NCBI GenBank assembly: GCA_029202385.1
Contig: CP119314.1
Location: 1,366,501-1,430,500, forward strand
Reading direction: 5' to 3'
DNA: 64,000 nucleotides
DNA from: Candidatus Sphingomonas phytovorans
GTDB taxonomy: Bacteria; Pseudomonadota; Alphaproteobacteria; Sphingomonadales; Sphingomonadaceae
Under the pieces are notes generated by a model. It was not told the DNA's origin. It did no database searches and saw nothing but the letters and a program-made list of their open reading frames with translations. Each line of letters opens with the position of its first letter. Within the stretch, counting starts at the first letter, position 1. Below, in pieces: positions 16,518 through 24,171 of the stretch. A program made the translations under genes and the position numbers.

Positions 16518-18415
16518 GTGGGCGTGCGCTGATCGCCATTGGTTGTAACGGCTATGAACATCTGAACCCATTGACTGGCGCGGAAGCCGATGCCGCCGGA
16601 ATTTACGATGCGCTCATACAGCCCCAGATCGGTGACTATGATGTCTCGCGATCATACATCTTGCGCTCTCCCTCTCTCCAAGAAGTGCGCGACACCCTAA
16701 CTACGACCTTATTTTCCGGTGAGGCACTGGACACGCTGACCATCGCTTTCGCCGGTCACGGCGCCGTTAGCGGGGGCAGCTTCTACATGGCGCTGCGCGA
16801 TTCACGAGGGCAAGCCTTGTCCGCCACTGCGCTGTCGCTGGCGGACCTATTTCGGATGATCGCCGAGGCCGGCCCCAAGCAGACCTATCTCATTATCGAT
16901 GCTTGCCAATCCGGCGGGTTGATTGCGGACCTCAATGTGATCCTTAAATCGGAGGTTATGGGGGAGCTTGGGACACCCGGCGTCACCTTGCTAGCAACGG
17001 CTGCATCTAATGAATCTGCCGTGGAAATCGGCGGCCATGGAATAGGCACGGCGGCGCTACTCCAATGCATTCGGGGCGAGATCTTTCTTCAGGACAGCAA
17101 TCCCGCGCTCGACCTTGTCGAAATTGGGCGCGCGGTGTCGCAGCGCCTCAGCGCGGCGGGCGAGCAGACGCCGGTGGTCTGGGGCCTCAATCTTTATGGT
17201 CCGTCAAGCTTCAGCAAGAACCCGCATGTGGGTACCGGAAATGCGCCGCTCAGAAGCGTGCTGGCCGGATGGCCCGATGCCAAGAGCGCGGCGGCGATTC
17301 GATCAAACTTGCCGCGCCTCTGGGAGCCTTATGTCGCCCTGACTCGGCGATGGGACCCGAGGGGATTTGTCGACCGGCTTTCGCCACTGCTTGATCAATT
17401 ACAATACAATCCAATGGTGCTTCTGAACTTGAGTGAGCGCGTCTCGGAAGCTTGCGCAGCTCAGGCCCGGGAGGCGCGAGACCGGTTTCGTGAGATTGAG
17501 GTTCAGGCGGCCTGCATCGTCGCATTGCTCCCATATTCGTCGCAGCCCGCCGTGGCCGATCAACTTGTCCGGCAATGTGTCGAGCTTGGCGTACAGGTTG
17601 AAGTGGCCTTGCAGGAGGTGATCGCCGCCGCCGAAGCATATCAATATGCACTGGTAACCGGCGGTCTTGGCGATCTCTACTATCTACCTATCCGTATCTC
17701 AAAATTGCTCGGCTGGAGCGGTTTTGCGATCCATGTGAGACTGTTGACTGGCAACGATCCCGGACCGGCTAAAGCTGTGCTCTCGGGTCTCCTGGAAAAG
17801 GTATTTGAGACTTACTCGCTTTCGCTTGTGGCGATGAGCGACTGTCAGGCGTCATTTCTCATTGCAGCAATAACGGCTTGCTCTCGCGTCGGCCTCATCG
17901 ATGAAGCCGAGCGATTGCTGGGGCATTATTTCGCGTCCGTCGTGAGTTGCGGGGGTAAGATTGCGCGGACTGATCTCGATCCCTCTAGGGTCCTCTCCTA
18001 TTTGGTAGCGCGCAGCAGTCCGCCAATCGGGCTCGGCCTCGACGTGATCGCGCAGCCCACCGAACTCGTGCTTGCGCTTCTGCGCTTGTCACGGCTAGCC
18101 GACCTTACTGACGAGTTCGACCTCGCTCTTTCCGAACTCGATCACCTAGCACTTAACGCTTATCTGCCTGATGACTATCGGCAGTTCGGCGACGAGCATA
18201 TCGCCAATGGTGTGAATGCTGTATTCCACATCGGGCATGATTTCTGGCGCGTGACTGACCTCGAATCTGCTTGGCCAGCATTTCCCAGTCCCGCGGATGC
18301 GGGCACATCCATGGCGTCCCTGTTGGCGTCCCTCATTTTCCCGGACCGATGCCCTTGGTTTCTCTTACCTGTCCCCTCGCTCGTCGAAGGCAACCCGCTA
18401 ACGGGTATTGATTAG
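16514..18415 (+). CDS. caspase-like (C14) protease with helical C-terminal region
   Basis: 633 residues. The N-terminal about 230 residues are a caspase/metacaspase-type domain: ALIAIGCNGYEHLNPLTGAEADA, catalytic histidine in TIAFAGHGAVSGG (His82) and catalytic cysteine in YLIIDACQSGGL (Cys131). The remaining about 400 residues are predicted alpha-helical with repeat-like leucine/alanine spacing (VADQLVRQCVELGVQVEVAL, AVLSGLLEKVFETYSLSL), fitting a TPR-like or armadillo-like sensor scaffold, though no repeat consensus is clear. Prokaryotic caspase homologues often act as effectors in antiphage and abortive-infection systems. Last gene of the three-gene unit; overlaps the preceding gene by 4 bp. 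Confidence 0.88.
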   Translation: MSGRALIAIGCNGYEHLNPLTGAEADAAGIYDALIQPQIGDYDVSRSYILRSPSLQEVRDTLTTTLFSGEALDTLTIAFAGHGAVSGGSFYMALRDSRGQALSATALSLADLFRMIAEAGPKQTYLIIDACQSGGLIADLNVILKSEVMGELGTPGVTLLATAASNESAVEIGGHGIGTAALLQCIRGEIFLQDSNPALDLVEIGRAVSQRLSAAGEQTPVVWGLNLYGPSSFSKNPHVGTGNAPLRSVLAGWPDAKSAAAIRSNLPRLWEPYVALTRRWDPRGFVDRLSPLLDQLQYNPMVLLNLSERVSEACAAQAREARDRFREIEVQAACIVALLPYSSQPAVADQLVRQCVELGVQVEVALQEVIAAAEAYQYALVTGGLGDLYYLPIRISKLLGWSGFAIHVRLLTGNDPGPAKAVLSGLLEKVFETYSLSLVAMSDCQASFLIAAITACSRVGLIDEAERLLGHYFASVVSCGGKIARTDLDPSRVLSYLVARSSPPIGLGLDVIAQPTELVLALLRLSRLADLTDEFDLALSELDHLALNAYLPDDYRQFGDEHIANGVNAVFHIGHDFWRVTDLESAWPAFPSPADAGTSMASLLASLIFPDRCPWFLLPVPSLVEGNPLTGID

Positions 18416-18426
18416 CCCCACGGAAA

Positions 18427-19095
18427 TCATCCGACCTTTTCGGCATAAAACGTCAAGAGGTTTTCAAGGAACGTTTTGGCAATATCCTTCTCGTCAAAGG
18501 TCGCCGCGCGCCTGCTGCCTTCGACCTTGATCGCGATGGATCTGGCGTGAGCGATAGCCTCCATATCCTCGACGGACACATAGGCGAGGCCGGTTTCGCG
18601 GAGGCCGGATGATGCCGACCGACTCATGGAATTATATTGGATGCGGTCACCAAATGCGGCCCCTGCCTGCAAGAACGAGGCGGAAACGCGTTTCGAGCCA
18701 TCGATTATGAATATGATACTCTGCGGTGTGCCGATGCTGTTGGGCGATCCGTAGGTGGTGTCGATTTCCGTCTCATTGTGGAAGAAGAAGCCGACCCTTG
18801 CGATCTTTCCGTCCGCTCGATTCCGCATCACCAACGGCTCAAGGTAGAGCCCCTGCCCGTTGATGTAGATTCCCCCGGCTGGAGATTTCTTGGAGATACG
18901 ATTGTTCAGCCCCATAAACGTGATCGTCGGGGCATCGGAGAATCGGTCGTCTGTTTGCTCGATCTTGAATTTGCCAGGACCGAAAAGACCTTGCGCGGAT
19001 GCCGGAGCGGTCAACGCCATACTCCCGGCAAACATAATCCCGACGCTGACCAGCTTTCCAAGCGTTCGCATATGGCGGTGGTTACGCAACGTCAT
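18427..19095 (-). CDS. unknown exported protein
   Basis: 222 residues from the ATG at 19095, which has GGAG nine bases upstream; an ATG at 19071 is possible. Signal peptide LGKLVSVGIMFAGSMALTAPASAQG with an AxA-type cleavage site. The mature part has a beta-rich look (PTITFMGLNNRISKKS, GFFFHNETEID, SIIFIIDGSKRVSASF) and no recognised domain. It overlaps the end of the PH-domain gene by 14 bp and is probably co-transcribed with it from the palindrome-controlled promoter. It converges on the caspase gene with 11 bp between stops. Confidence 0.72.
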   Translation of the reverse strand: MTLRNHRHMRTLGKLVSVGIMFAGSMALTAPASAQGLFGPGKFKIEQTDDRFSDAPTITFMGLNNRISKKSPAGGIYINGQGLYLEPLVMRNRADGKIARVGFFFHNETEIDTTYGSPNSIGTPQSIIFIIDGSKRVSASFLQAGAAFGDRIQYNSMSRSASSGLRETGLAYVSVEDMEAIAHARSIAIKVEGSRRAATFDEKDIAKTFLENLLTFYAEKVG

Positions 19096-19579
19096 ATTCA
19101 CGCACTCCCACGCGCCTGCGAGCAGCTTCCACACGGGAACGCAGTTCCTCCCGCAGCGAGCGGGCATCTTCGACATTATTGATCTGAAAGGTCGTTCTCC
19201 GCCCCTCGCCTACGCCCGTCGCATCGGACGAGATAACCGAAAGATCGCCGTTACCGAAGAACTGCTGCACCAGCGAGAAATGGACCTTGATGTCCTTGAT
19301 CCGGTAGAGTTCGATTTCCTCCTCGCTGCGCATGAGAATACCGCGCCGCATGAAAAGGCGGTCACCCTCCAGCCAATAAAGGCTGGTGCGGTTAATCAAC
19401 GTCTTCAAGGCGAGAATCGGAAGCGTCACAACCCCCGCCCCGCCCATAGTGAGCAGCGTTATCGCGATCATAAACCAGCCAGTTGCCGACTTGAGCAAAA
19501 AGGCTTTTGTCGAAGAACGAAACTCGATTGTGCTGGATGATATGTTGGCTCTTATGTCCCTGAACGCGGCGGTCGCCAT
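19082..19579 (-). CDS. bacterial PH-domain membrane protein
   Basis: 165 residues from the ATG at 19579, which has AAGGAG seven bases upstream (longer reading to 19609 is unlikely). Two transmembrane segments at about residues 30-60 (GWFMIAITLLTMGGAGVVTLPILAL) precede a bacterial PH-like (bPH_2, YdbS-type) domain: LYWLEGDRLFMRRGILMRSEEEIELYRIKDIKV, followed by a beta strand and GRRTTFQINNVEDARSL, the classic end of this fold. Role unknown; such proteins sit at the inner membrane. Divergent from the XRE regulator gene. Confidence 0.85.
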   Translation of the reverse strand: MATAAFRDIRANISSSTIEFRSSTKAFLLKSATGWFMIAITLLTMGGAGVVTLPILALKTLINRTSLYWLEGDRLFMRRGILMRSEEEIELYRIKDIKVHFSLVQQFFGNGDLSVISSDATGVGEGRRTTFQINNVEDARSLREELRSRVEAARRRVGVREYDVA

Positions 19580-19635
19580 GGTATTCTCCTTCGTCTGGCA
19601 TGACCCCAAAATAGCCCTCAGAAGTTAATAGGGAC

Positions 19636-19655
19636 TATATTCCCTAGAGAATATA
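19636..19655. promoter_or_regulatory. operator palindrome between PH and XRE genes
   Basis: TATATTCCCTAGAGAATATA is a 20-bp palindrome with one mismatched pair, and GGG/CCC triplets flank it symmetrically a few bases out. It lies in the 100-bp divergent promoter region, overlaps plausible -10 sequences for both directions, and is the natural binding site for the 72-residue XRE protein encoded immediately to the right. Confidence 0.75.
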
Positions 19656-19679
19656 TACCCGACCGCCATCCATTGTCAG

Positions 19680-19898
19680 ATGGACGACTGGCGCGGCATT
19701 GTCGGGATGAATGTGAGGCGATTCCGCCAGCGCGCCCAATTGACGCAGGAACAACTGGCATTCGCGGCGGAGATCGACCTCACGTATGTCGGCGGTATAG
19801 AACGCGGGAAGCGCAACCCGTCCGTTCTGGTTCTGGTCAGGATTGCAGCGGCGCTTGGCACGGAACCAGCCGAATTGCTCAAGGCTGTTTCCAAATAG
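19680..19898 (+). CDS. XRE-family transcriptional regulator
   Basis: 72 residues. A single helix-turn-helix domain covers most of the protein: VRRFRQRAQLTQEQLAFAAE, then DLTYVGGIERGKRNPSV and LVRIAAALGTEPAELL. It resembles compact repressors such as those in restriction-modification controllers and mobile elements. It probably binds the palindrome at 19636-19655 and regulates itself and the PH-domain operon. Confidence 0.93.
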   Translation: MDDWRGIVGMNVRRFRQRAQLTQEQLAFAAEIDLTYVGGIERGKRNPSVLVLVRIAAALGTEPAELLKAVSK

Positions 19899-20363
19899 GC
19901 AGAATTGCGAAGATCAGCGATCCGGCGTTAATGTGTTAATTTCTGCATTAGTCATATCTATGAATCGCTTGCGGGCATAAGCTCCTGTTTCCTTTATGTT
20001 TATTTGAAGGCCGCCGCTGCATCCAGAAGTTGGCGTATGGCGCGGCGGCGAAATGGGGCGATTACAGCGCTGACTCGCGGCAGGGGTATGCACTTGGGGC
20101 GGCAACCCCTGTTTCGTGCCCCAGCGCCCGGCGCTGTCGGCCTGTGCGGCACCTTACGGCGCGCGCAACGCACCTCCCCACAAGCTGGCGGCAGTTTTTC
20201 GCGTGAATGTCGGTGGCTGATGCGCGTTGGAAAAGGTGCGTTGCCCCTAAAGGGGTAACCCAGCTACGCACCCTGCGGGGTGCTGCTGGCCCCTGTGGGG
20301 TTCGGGGCGCGTTAAAGGGCGACAATACACCCCCAACGCGCCCTAGGTGCGTGGCAACGCCCC
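19899..20363. other. non-coding region with nested hairpins; possible island origin
   Basis: 465 bp with no credible gene. The right part contains four copies of one heptamer in alternating orientation: ACGCACC at 20168, GGTGCGT at 20235, ACGCACC at 20266 and GGTGCGT at 20346. The middle pair encloses a second palindrome CCCCTAAAGGGG (20244-20255). A 9-bp inverted repeat GGGCGCGTT / AACGCGCCC lies at 20305-20313 and 20335-20343, just after the primase-helicase stop, and could end its transcript. Position next to a replication protein makes an origin plausible; this is inference. Confidence 0.5.
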
Positions 20364-22301
20364 TCACTGCGTCACCATATAGACGTTGCCCGAAGGAGCC
20401 TTTTCGTCGGCATCTACCAGGCGGCTTGCCGCCCGCAGCCTGTGGATCGCGTCGCGAAGCCTGACCTGCGTGAGCTTGCGCTCTTGGTTCATCTGGTTGG
20501 CGCGCTGCCCTTCCAGCGACCTGCCGCTGGGATATTCGCCATTCTCGACCGCACGCTTCACCCATTCCCAAACGAACTGTTCGTCTTCCGCGTCCTCGGC
20601 ACTCCTGTCCTGTTTGAACGGATGGTCAGCGCCAGGCGCTTCTTCCGCTGGCATGGGTGCGACAACGAGTGACGACATATAGTCGCCGTCCTCGTCCATT
20701 CCGATCTGGACCACTTCCAGCCGGAACCGCGTTCGAGCGCCGGTGCTGCCGTCCTTCACCTTCGCGAGGACAAATTCAGCCGCGAGCGCTGGGTCGTCCT
20801 TGTCGCGCTGGCACTCAATCACAAAATCCATCGCCGCATGGAGGCCGGACCAGCCGCGCATCCCGCGCGAACTGTCTTTGCCACTGTGATGGATCAGCAA
20901 GACAACGCCGCCAAGCCGCAATTGCAGGTCGCGGAAAATGCTGATCATCTCCGCCATCGCGCTGCTATTCTCGTCAATGCCTGCCGAAGCGTGCGCGAGC
21001 GTGTCAATGCACAACACCCCACCAGCCCAGCCCTGCTCCGTCAGCGTCGCGACCAAGGTGTCCCGGTCCGCCTGCTCGCGCAGATTGATCGGTTCCATGA
21101 TGACCGAAATGTTGGTTCGCACATCATCGGGCGGGATGACCGAAAACAACATTTCCGGGTTCTGCCGTGCCGCCTGCGCCAGCCGCCATGCTTTCACGCG
21201 ATTGGGGATGCCACCTTGCCCTTCGAATGGGACATAGACGGCGGGAGCAGCCCGCACCCGATTGCCGAACCACTCGTTTCCGTTCGAGATGTGGGCCATC
21301 AAGTCGAGAGTGAGGAAAGATTTGAAGGTGCCAGAGTCACCATAAATCGCACCGATACCGGCATCGGGAATAATTCGCTTCACCAGCCACCGCAACGCAG
21401 GGAGCCGGTCCAAGTCGCCATCACTGAGCAGGCGGAAATGGCGCTGACTGTGTGGTGGCGGCCCCTGCCACAACAGTCCCGCCGCCATCGTCTGTCCGTG
21501 CTGAACGCTCGCGGCGTCGTTGGCGAGGTGCTGCATGGCTAGAGCCATGGTAGATTGTGCGTAGTCGATTCGCTTTGCCTTCTTCCGCTCACCGAGCTTC
21601 GACATACGGAACGTGCCCCAGCATTCACCGGGGGATTCGGTGAGCGGCCGGAGCAGCTTGACAAGGGCCAAGTCTGCCTCCGATTGCGAAGGGTAACGTC
21701 CTTCCCAGTCCCCACCGAACAAGCGCCCCAGCTCCCCATCGTCCTCTGCCGCGCGTGTCGCCGCGCTCCAATCCACGTGATCTTCGCCCCAAAGCTCAAT
21801 CTTAGCGGGCGGCTCTGGCACCATCAGCGATACCATGTTGGTGAGCAGCGCCTGCCGTTCTGCGATAGGATGGTCCCTCACGACATTGCCGGTACAGATC
21901 ATGAAGCGCGCCTGCGAATACACTTCCACGCCATCACGGCGCTTGCCCTCGCCGATCTTGCCCCTCACCCAAACATGAAAGCCGCGCCCGGACTGGGAAT
22001 GCTCGGTGTAGCTGTCGAACTGATCGATGATGGACTGATAGCGATCAAGGGCTTCGCGCGATGTGCCATCCTTCACATCCATATCGATGCACGAATATGG
22101 ATCGTCCGCCGTCTGCACATATCCGATGCCGCAACCTCGCGCGGCTGCACTGCGGCTGGCGGTGACGAAATCCGTCCACGTGGCGGGATCGGTAACGCTG
22201 GCGGGGCGACCATCCGCCGTCAGGGGACGCTTGTTCTGCTCTGCCAGACACCATTGCGGGCGTTCACGAAGCTCTGCGGGAATACGAGACCAATCAGTCA
22301 T
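20364..22301 (-). CDS. primase-polymerase / RepA-like helicase fusion
   Basis: 645 residues from the ATG at 22301, which has GGGAGG seven bases upstream. The N-terminal about 160 residues look like an archaeo-eukaryotic primase/NrS-1-type polymerase domain: CIDMDVKDG (Asp73, Asp75 as metal ligands), SGRGFHVWVRG and ARFMICTGN. The central part is a RecA-fold ATPase of the RepA/AAA_25 type: Walker A GDSGTFKS at 321-328, Walker B GGVLCIDT at about 427-434, then VVLLIHHSGKDSSRGMRGWSG. A short winged-helix-like tail follows. Such proteins start replication of satellites, plasmids and integrative elements. It sits beside the AlpA-like gene and a hairpin-rich region. Confidence 0.87.
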   Translation of the reverse strand: MTDWSRIPAELRERPQWCLAEQNKRPLTADGRPASVTDPATWTDFVTASRSAAARGCGIGYVQTADDPYSCIDMDVKDGTSREALDRYQSIIDQFDSYTEHSQSGRGFHVWVRGKIGEGKRRDGVEVYSQARFMICTGNVVRDHPIAERQALLTNMVSLMVPEPPAKIELWGEDHVDWSAATRAAEDDGELGRLFGGDWEGRYPSQSEADLALVKLLRPLTESPGECWGTFRMSKLGERKKAKRIDYAQSTMALAMQHLANDAASVQHGQTMAAGLLWQGPPPHSQRHFRLLSDGDLDRLPALRWLVKRIIPDAGIGAIYGDSGTFKSFLTLDLMAHISNGNEWFGNRVRAAPAVYVPFEGQGGIPNRVKAWRLAQAARQNPEMLFSVIPPDDVRTNISVIMEPINLREQADRDTLVATLTEQGWAGGVLCIDTLAHASAGIDENSSAMAEMISIFRDLQLRLGGVVLLIHHSGKDSSRGMRGWSGLHAAMDFVIECQRDKDDPALAAEFVLAKVKDGSTGARTRFRLEVVQIGMDEDGDYMSSLVVAPMPAEEAPGADHPFKQDRSAEDAEDEQFVWEWVKRAVENGEYPSGRSLEGQRANQMNQERKLTQVRLRDAIHRLRAASRLVDADEKAPSGNVYMVTQ

Positions 22302-22464
22302 GACGGGCCTCCCTGCCGGTGGAGGTAGGATGGGATTTTCGCGCAACGCCGCCTGCATCCGGCAAATTTTTACGCGGCGCGAATTTCTCGAATAGTTCGA
22401 AACACGTTGATGTTTGCGACCTATCGCCGCTTTCTGTTACGCTGCTGTGCACGGTGATACTCCG

Positions 22465-22498
22465 GCGGCAGGACATGGTGAACGCCCGGTCCTGCCGC
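22465..22498. terminator. 10-bp stem hairpin downstream of alpA-like gene
   Basis: Perfect inverted repeat GCGGCAGGAC / GTCCTGCCGC with a 14-nt loop, between the AlpA-like gene stop and the helicase gene start. There is no T-run, so it may attenuate rather than end transcription. Confidence 0.4.
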
Positions 22499-22515
22499 TA
22501 TTCATGAGGAAAGGG

Positions 22516-22770
22516 TCAGGCGGCGATTTGCTCGCTGGTGCTGTATCGCGCCCCGGTCGCCAGCCATGCCAGCACGTCGCGTTCAGCATACCGGACGATA
22601 CGAGTTCCGGGCGGGGCGAAATGACGGAGGGGAGTACCGCGCCCTCGGTAGCCTTCGAGGGTATCGACCGACACGCCGATAAGTTTGGCGCATTCCTTGG
22701 GATCGAGGGGACGCCCTTTGGGCGTATAATTGAACAGCTCGCAAAGCTGCTCGAAAGACAGGTCAGACAT
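22516..22770 (-). CDS. AlpA/MerR-like excisionase-type DNA-binding protein
   Basis: 84 residues from the internal ATG (MSDLSFEQL). DPKECAKLIGVSVDTLEGYRGRGTPL is a helix-turn-helix of the MerR/AlpA/excisionase type, followed by IVRYAERDVLAWL, the typical wing and recognition end. In satellites and islands such proteins control the integrase or act as recombination directionality factors. It is the gene directly upstream of the primase-helicase gene on the same strand. Confidence 0.88.
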   Translation of the reverse strand: MSDLSFEQLCELFNYTPKGRPLDPKECAKLIGVSVDTLEGYRGRGTPLRHFAPPGTRIVRYAERDVLAWLATGARYSTSEQIAA

Positions 22771-23040
22771 ACACGCAACTCCGCGCATCCCGCCAATGGC
22801 AGGTCCGTCATGCCTCCGAGTTTTGTGTCGTCACCTGCCCCAGTCGGCATCGGGGGTGTCCGGGGCCTAGGGGGCTTTCACCCTTGCGCCTCACCGGCTT
22901 GCGTCTCTGGAATTTTCCTCGTGGGTACGCCCCAGTGCGGCGCTGTCACCTGTAGGTAACGGTGAAAACCTTATGCTACCGGCAGCCAGTCGCGCAACCC
23001 CGTTTACCTTGTTTATTTTCGTCGCCGGGACGATCAATTA

Positions 23041-23880
23041 TCAATGTCCTAGAATAGTTTCCATTCGACCTTGCAGAGCGTTCGCCAAGGCTGTTCGTCC
23101 CTCCGCGTTGTTCAAATATCGGATATATCGCAGGTGACGAAGATCGAACGGAATATCATGCTCGCTCTGCGTGATGAGGATGACCTCTCGCCCCAGCGTG
23201 TGAGCAATACCTGCCTCATAAAACACGTTCGGATTTCGGCCCGAGCAGTCGCAGATCACCACGCGAGAGCGGTCGATGAGCGATACCACGTCTTGGATAA
23301 TCGCCGGGTTTTCCCAAATGTCATCTGCTCGACGGCAGCGTAGGCCCGCATTGTCAGCGGCAAGCTGGATCGCCGCATAGACATCGTTAAATCCGGCATC
23401 AAAGGGCATCATTGCGGACGCAAGCGTCGGTTCAATATTCTCATGTTCGGCAATTTGAAACACCGTCGGGCGTTGGCGGCGCGGTCGGACATTGCGAAGA
23501 AGAAAACGGTAAAGGTCCACCTCCTTCACTGCCCAATGATTGCGCGAAAACTCAAAGTCGTGAGGCATATCCAGTGCGTTGCGGTTCGCCCAGATTAAAC
23601 TGTTCTGCAATGGCGGCACATCGGCATCTAGCGCATATTCAAAATGAATCTCGCGGTTGGCGATACGCGCCCGTGTGATTGAACCAACGTGACAGACCTG
23701 CTCTTCGTTACCTTCATTCATGAATAAGCATGGCAATCGGGTGAGTCGGTCGAGGGCAGGATTACCACCGTCACGGAACTGATCGGCAATACGCTCATCG
23801 GTATATTCAAACATCCGGCTCAAAGGGAGCGTCCCGGTATTATCGCCCCACTCAAACCAGCGCATAATCAGATTGAACAT
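23041..23880 (-). CDS. protein with C-terminal nucleoside deoxyribosyltransferase/TIR-like domain
   Basis: 279 residues. The N-terminal half (about 1-140) is unknown, with the pieces LPCLFMNEGNEEQVC and FEFSRNHWAVKEVDL. The C-terminal about 130 residues show the NDT/TIR-like Rossmann pattern: ASAMMPFDAGFNDVYAAI, CRRADDIWENPAIIQDV, SRVVICDCSGRNPNVFYEAG (with the candidate catalytic glutamate in YEAGIAH) and EVILITQSEHDIPFDLRHL. Relatives hydrolyse N-glycosidic bonds of nucleosides or NAD and several are effectors of antiphage systems. Island position supports that reading; activity is inferred. A 10-G tract sits in its ribosome-site position. Confidence 0.83.
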   Translation of the reverse strand: MFNLIMRWFEWGDNTGTLPLSRMFEYTDERIADQFRDGGNPALDRLTRLPCLFMNEGNEEQVCHVGSITRARIANREIHFEYALDADVPPLQNSLIWANRNALDMPHDFEFSRNHWAVKEVDLYRFLLRNVRPRRQRPTVFQIAEHENIEPTLASAMMPFDAGFNDVYAAIQLAADNAGLRCRRADDIWENPAIIQDVVSLIDRSRVVICDCSGRNPNVFYEAGIAHTLGREVILITQSEHDIPFDLRHLRYIRYLNNAEGRTALANALQGRMETILGH

Positions 23881-23885
23881 TTATG

Positions 23886-23895
23886 CCCCCCCCCC
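23886..23895 (-). repeat. poly-G(10) tract in ribosome-site position
   Basis: Ten consecutive C on the plus strand, that is G10 on the coding strand, ending five bases before the start codon of the deoxyribosyltransferase/TIR-like gene. It takes the place of the Shine-Dalgarno sequence. Homopolymers of this length can slip during replication and change expression. The rest of 23896-24171 shows no credible gene. Confidence 0.7.
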
Positions 23896-24171
23896 AAGTC
23901 TCTCCTACATTGCGAGATTAGCCTGCGAATGTCACGGCTTAGCTGCACCGATATGCGACCGCCGCACACAATGGCCCAGCGTCGCCTGCTGGGGGCGATC
24001 AGCACCGTGCCGCCGTACACCGGCTCCCCTTGCCGGCCAAGGCTGTGCGCGAGTCTACGTGGCCCCAGTTATCTGCGAGGGCAGTTCATCTGCGCCAATC
24101 GCTTTCGCGTTTTCCAATTCAATATGCGCGGGGCGGTAGGCTCAGATCGTCTTTGCGTATAGATATTAGAC

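Noticed and set aside
20200-20360. CRISPR array
   Set aside because: The repeated heptamers are inverted and irregularly spaced, with no direct repeats of 24-37 bp and no spacers.
22801-23040. A small gene between the AlpA-like gene and the deoxyribosyltransferase/TIR-like gene
   Set aside because: No frame with a start, ribosome site and protein-like composition; left as non-coding.
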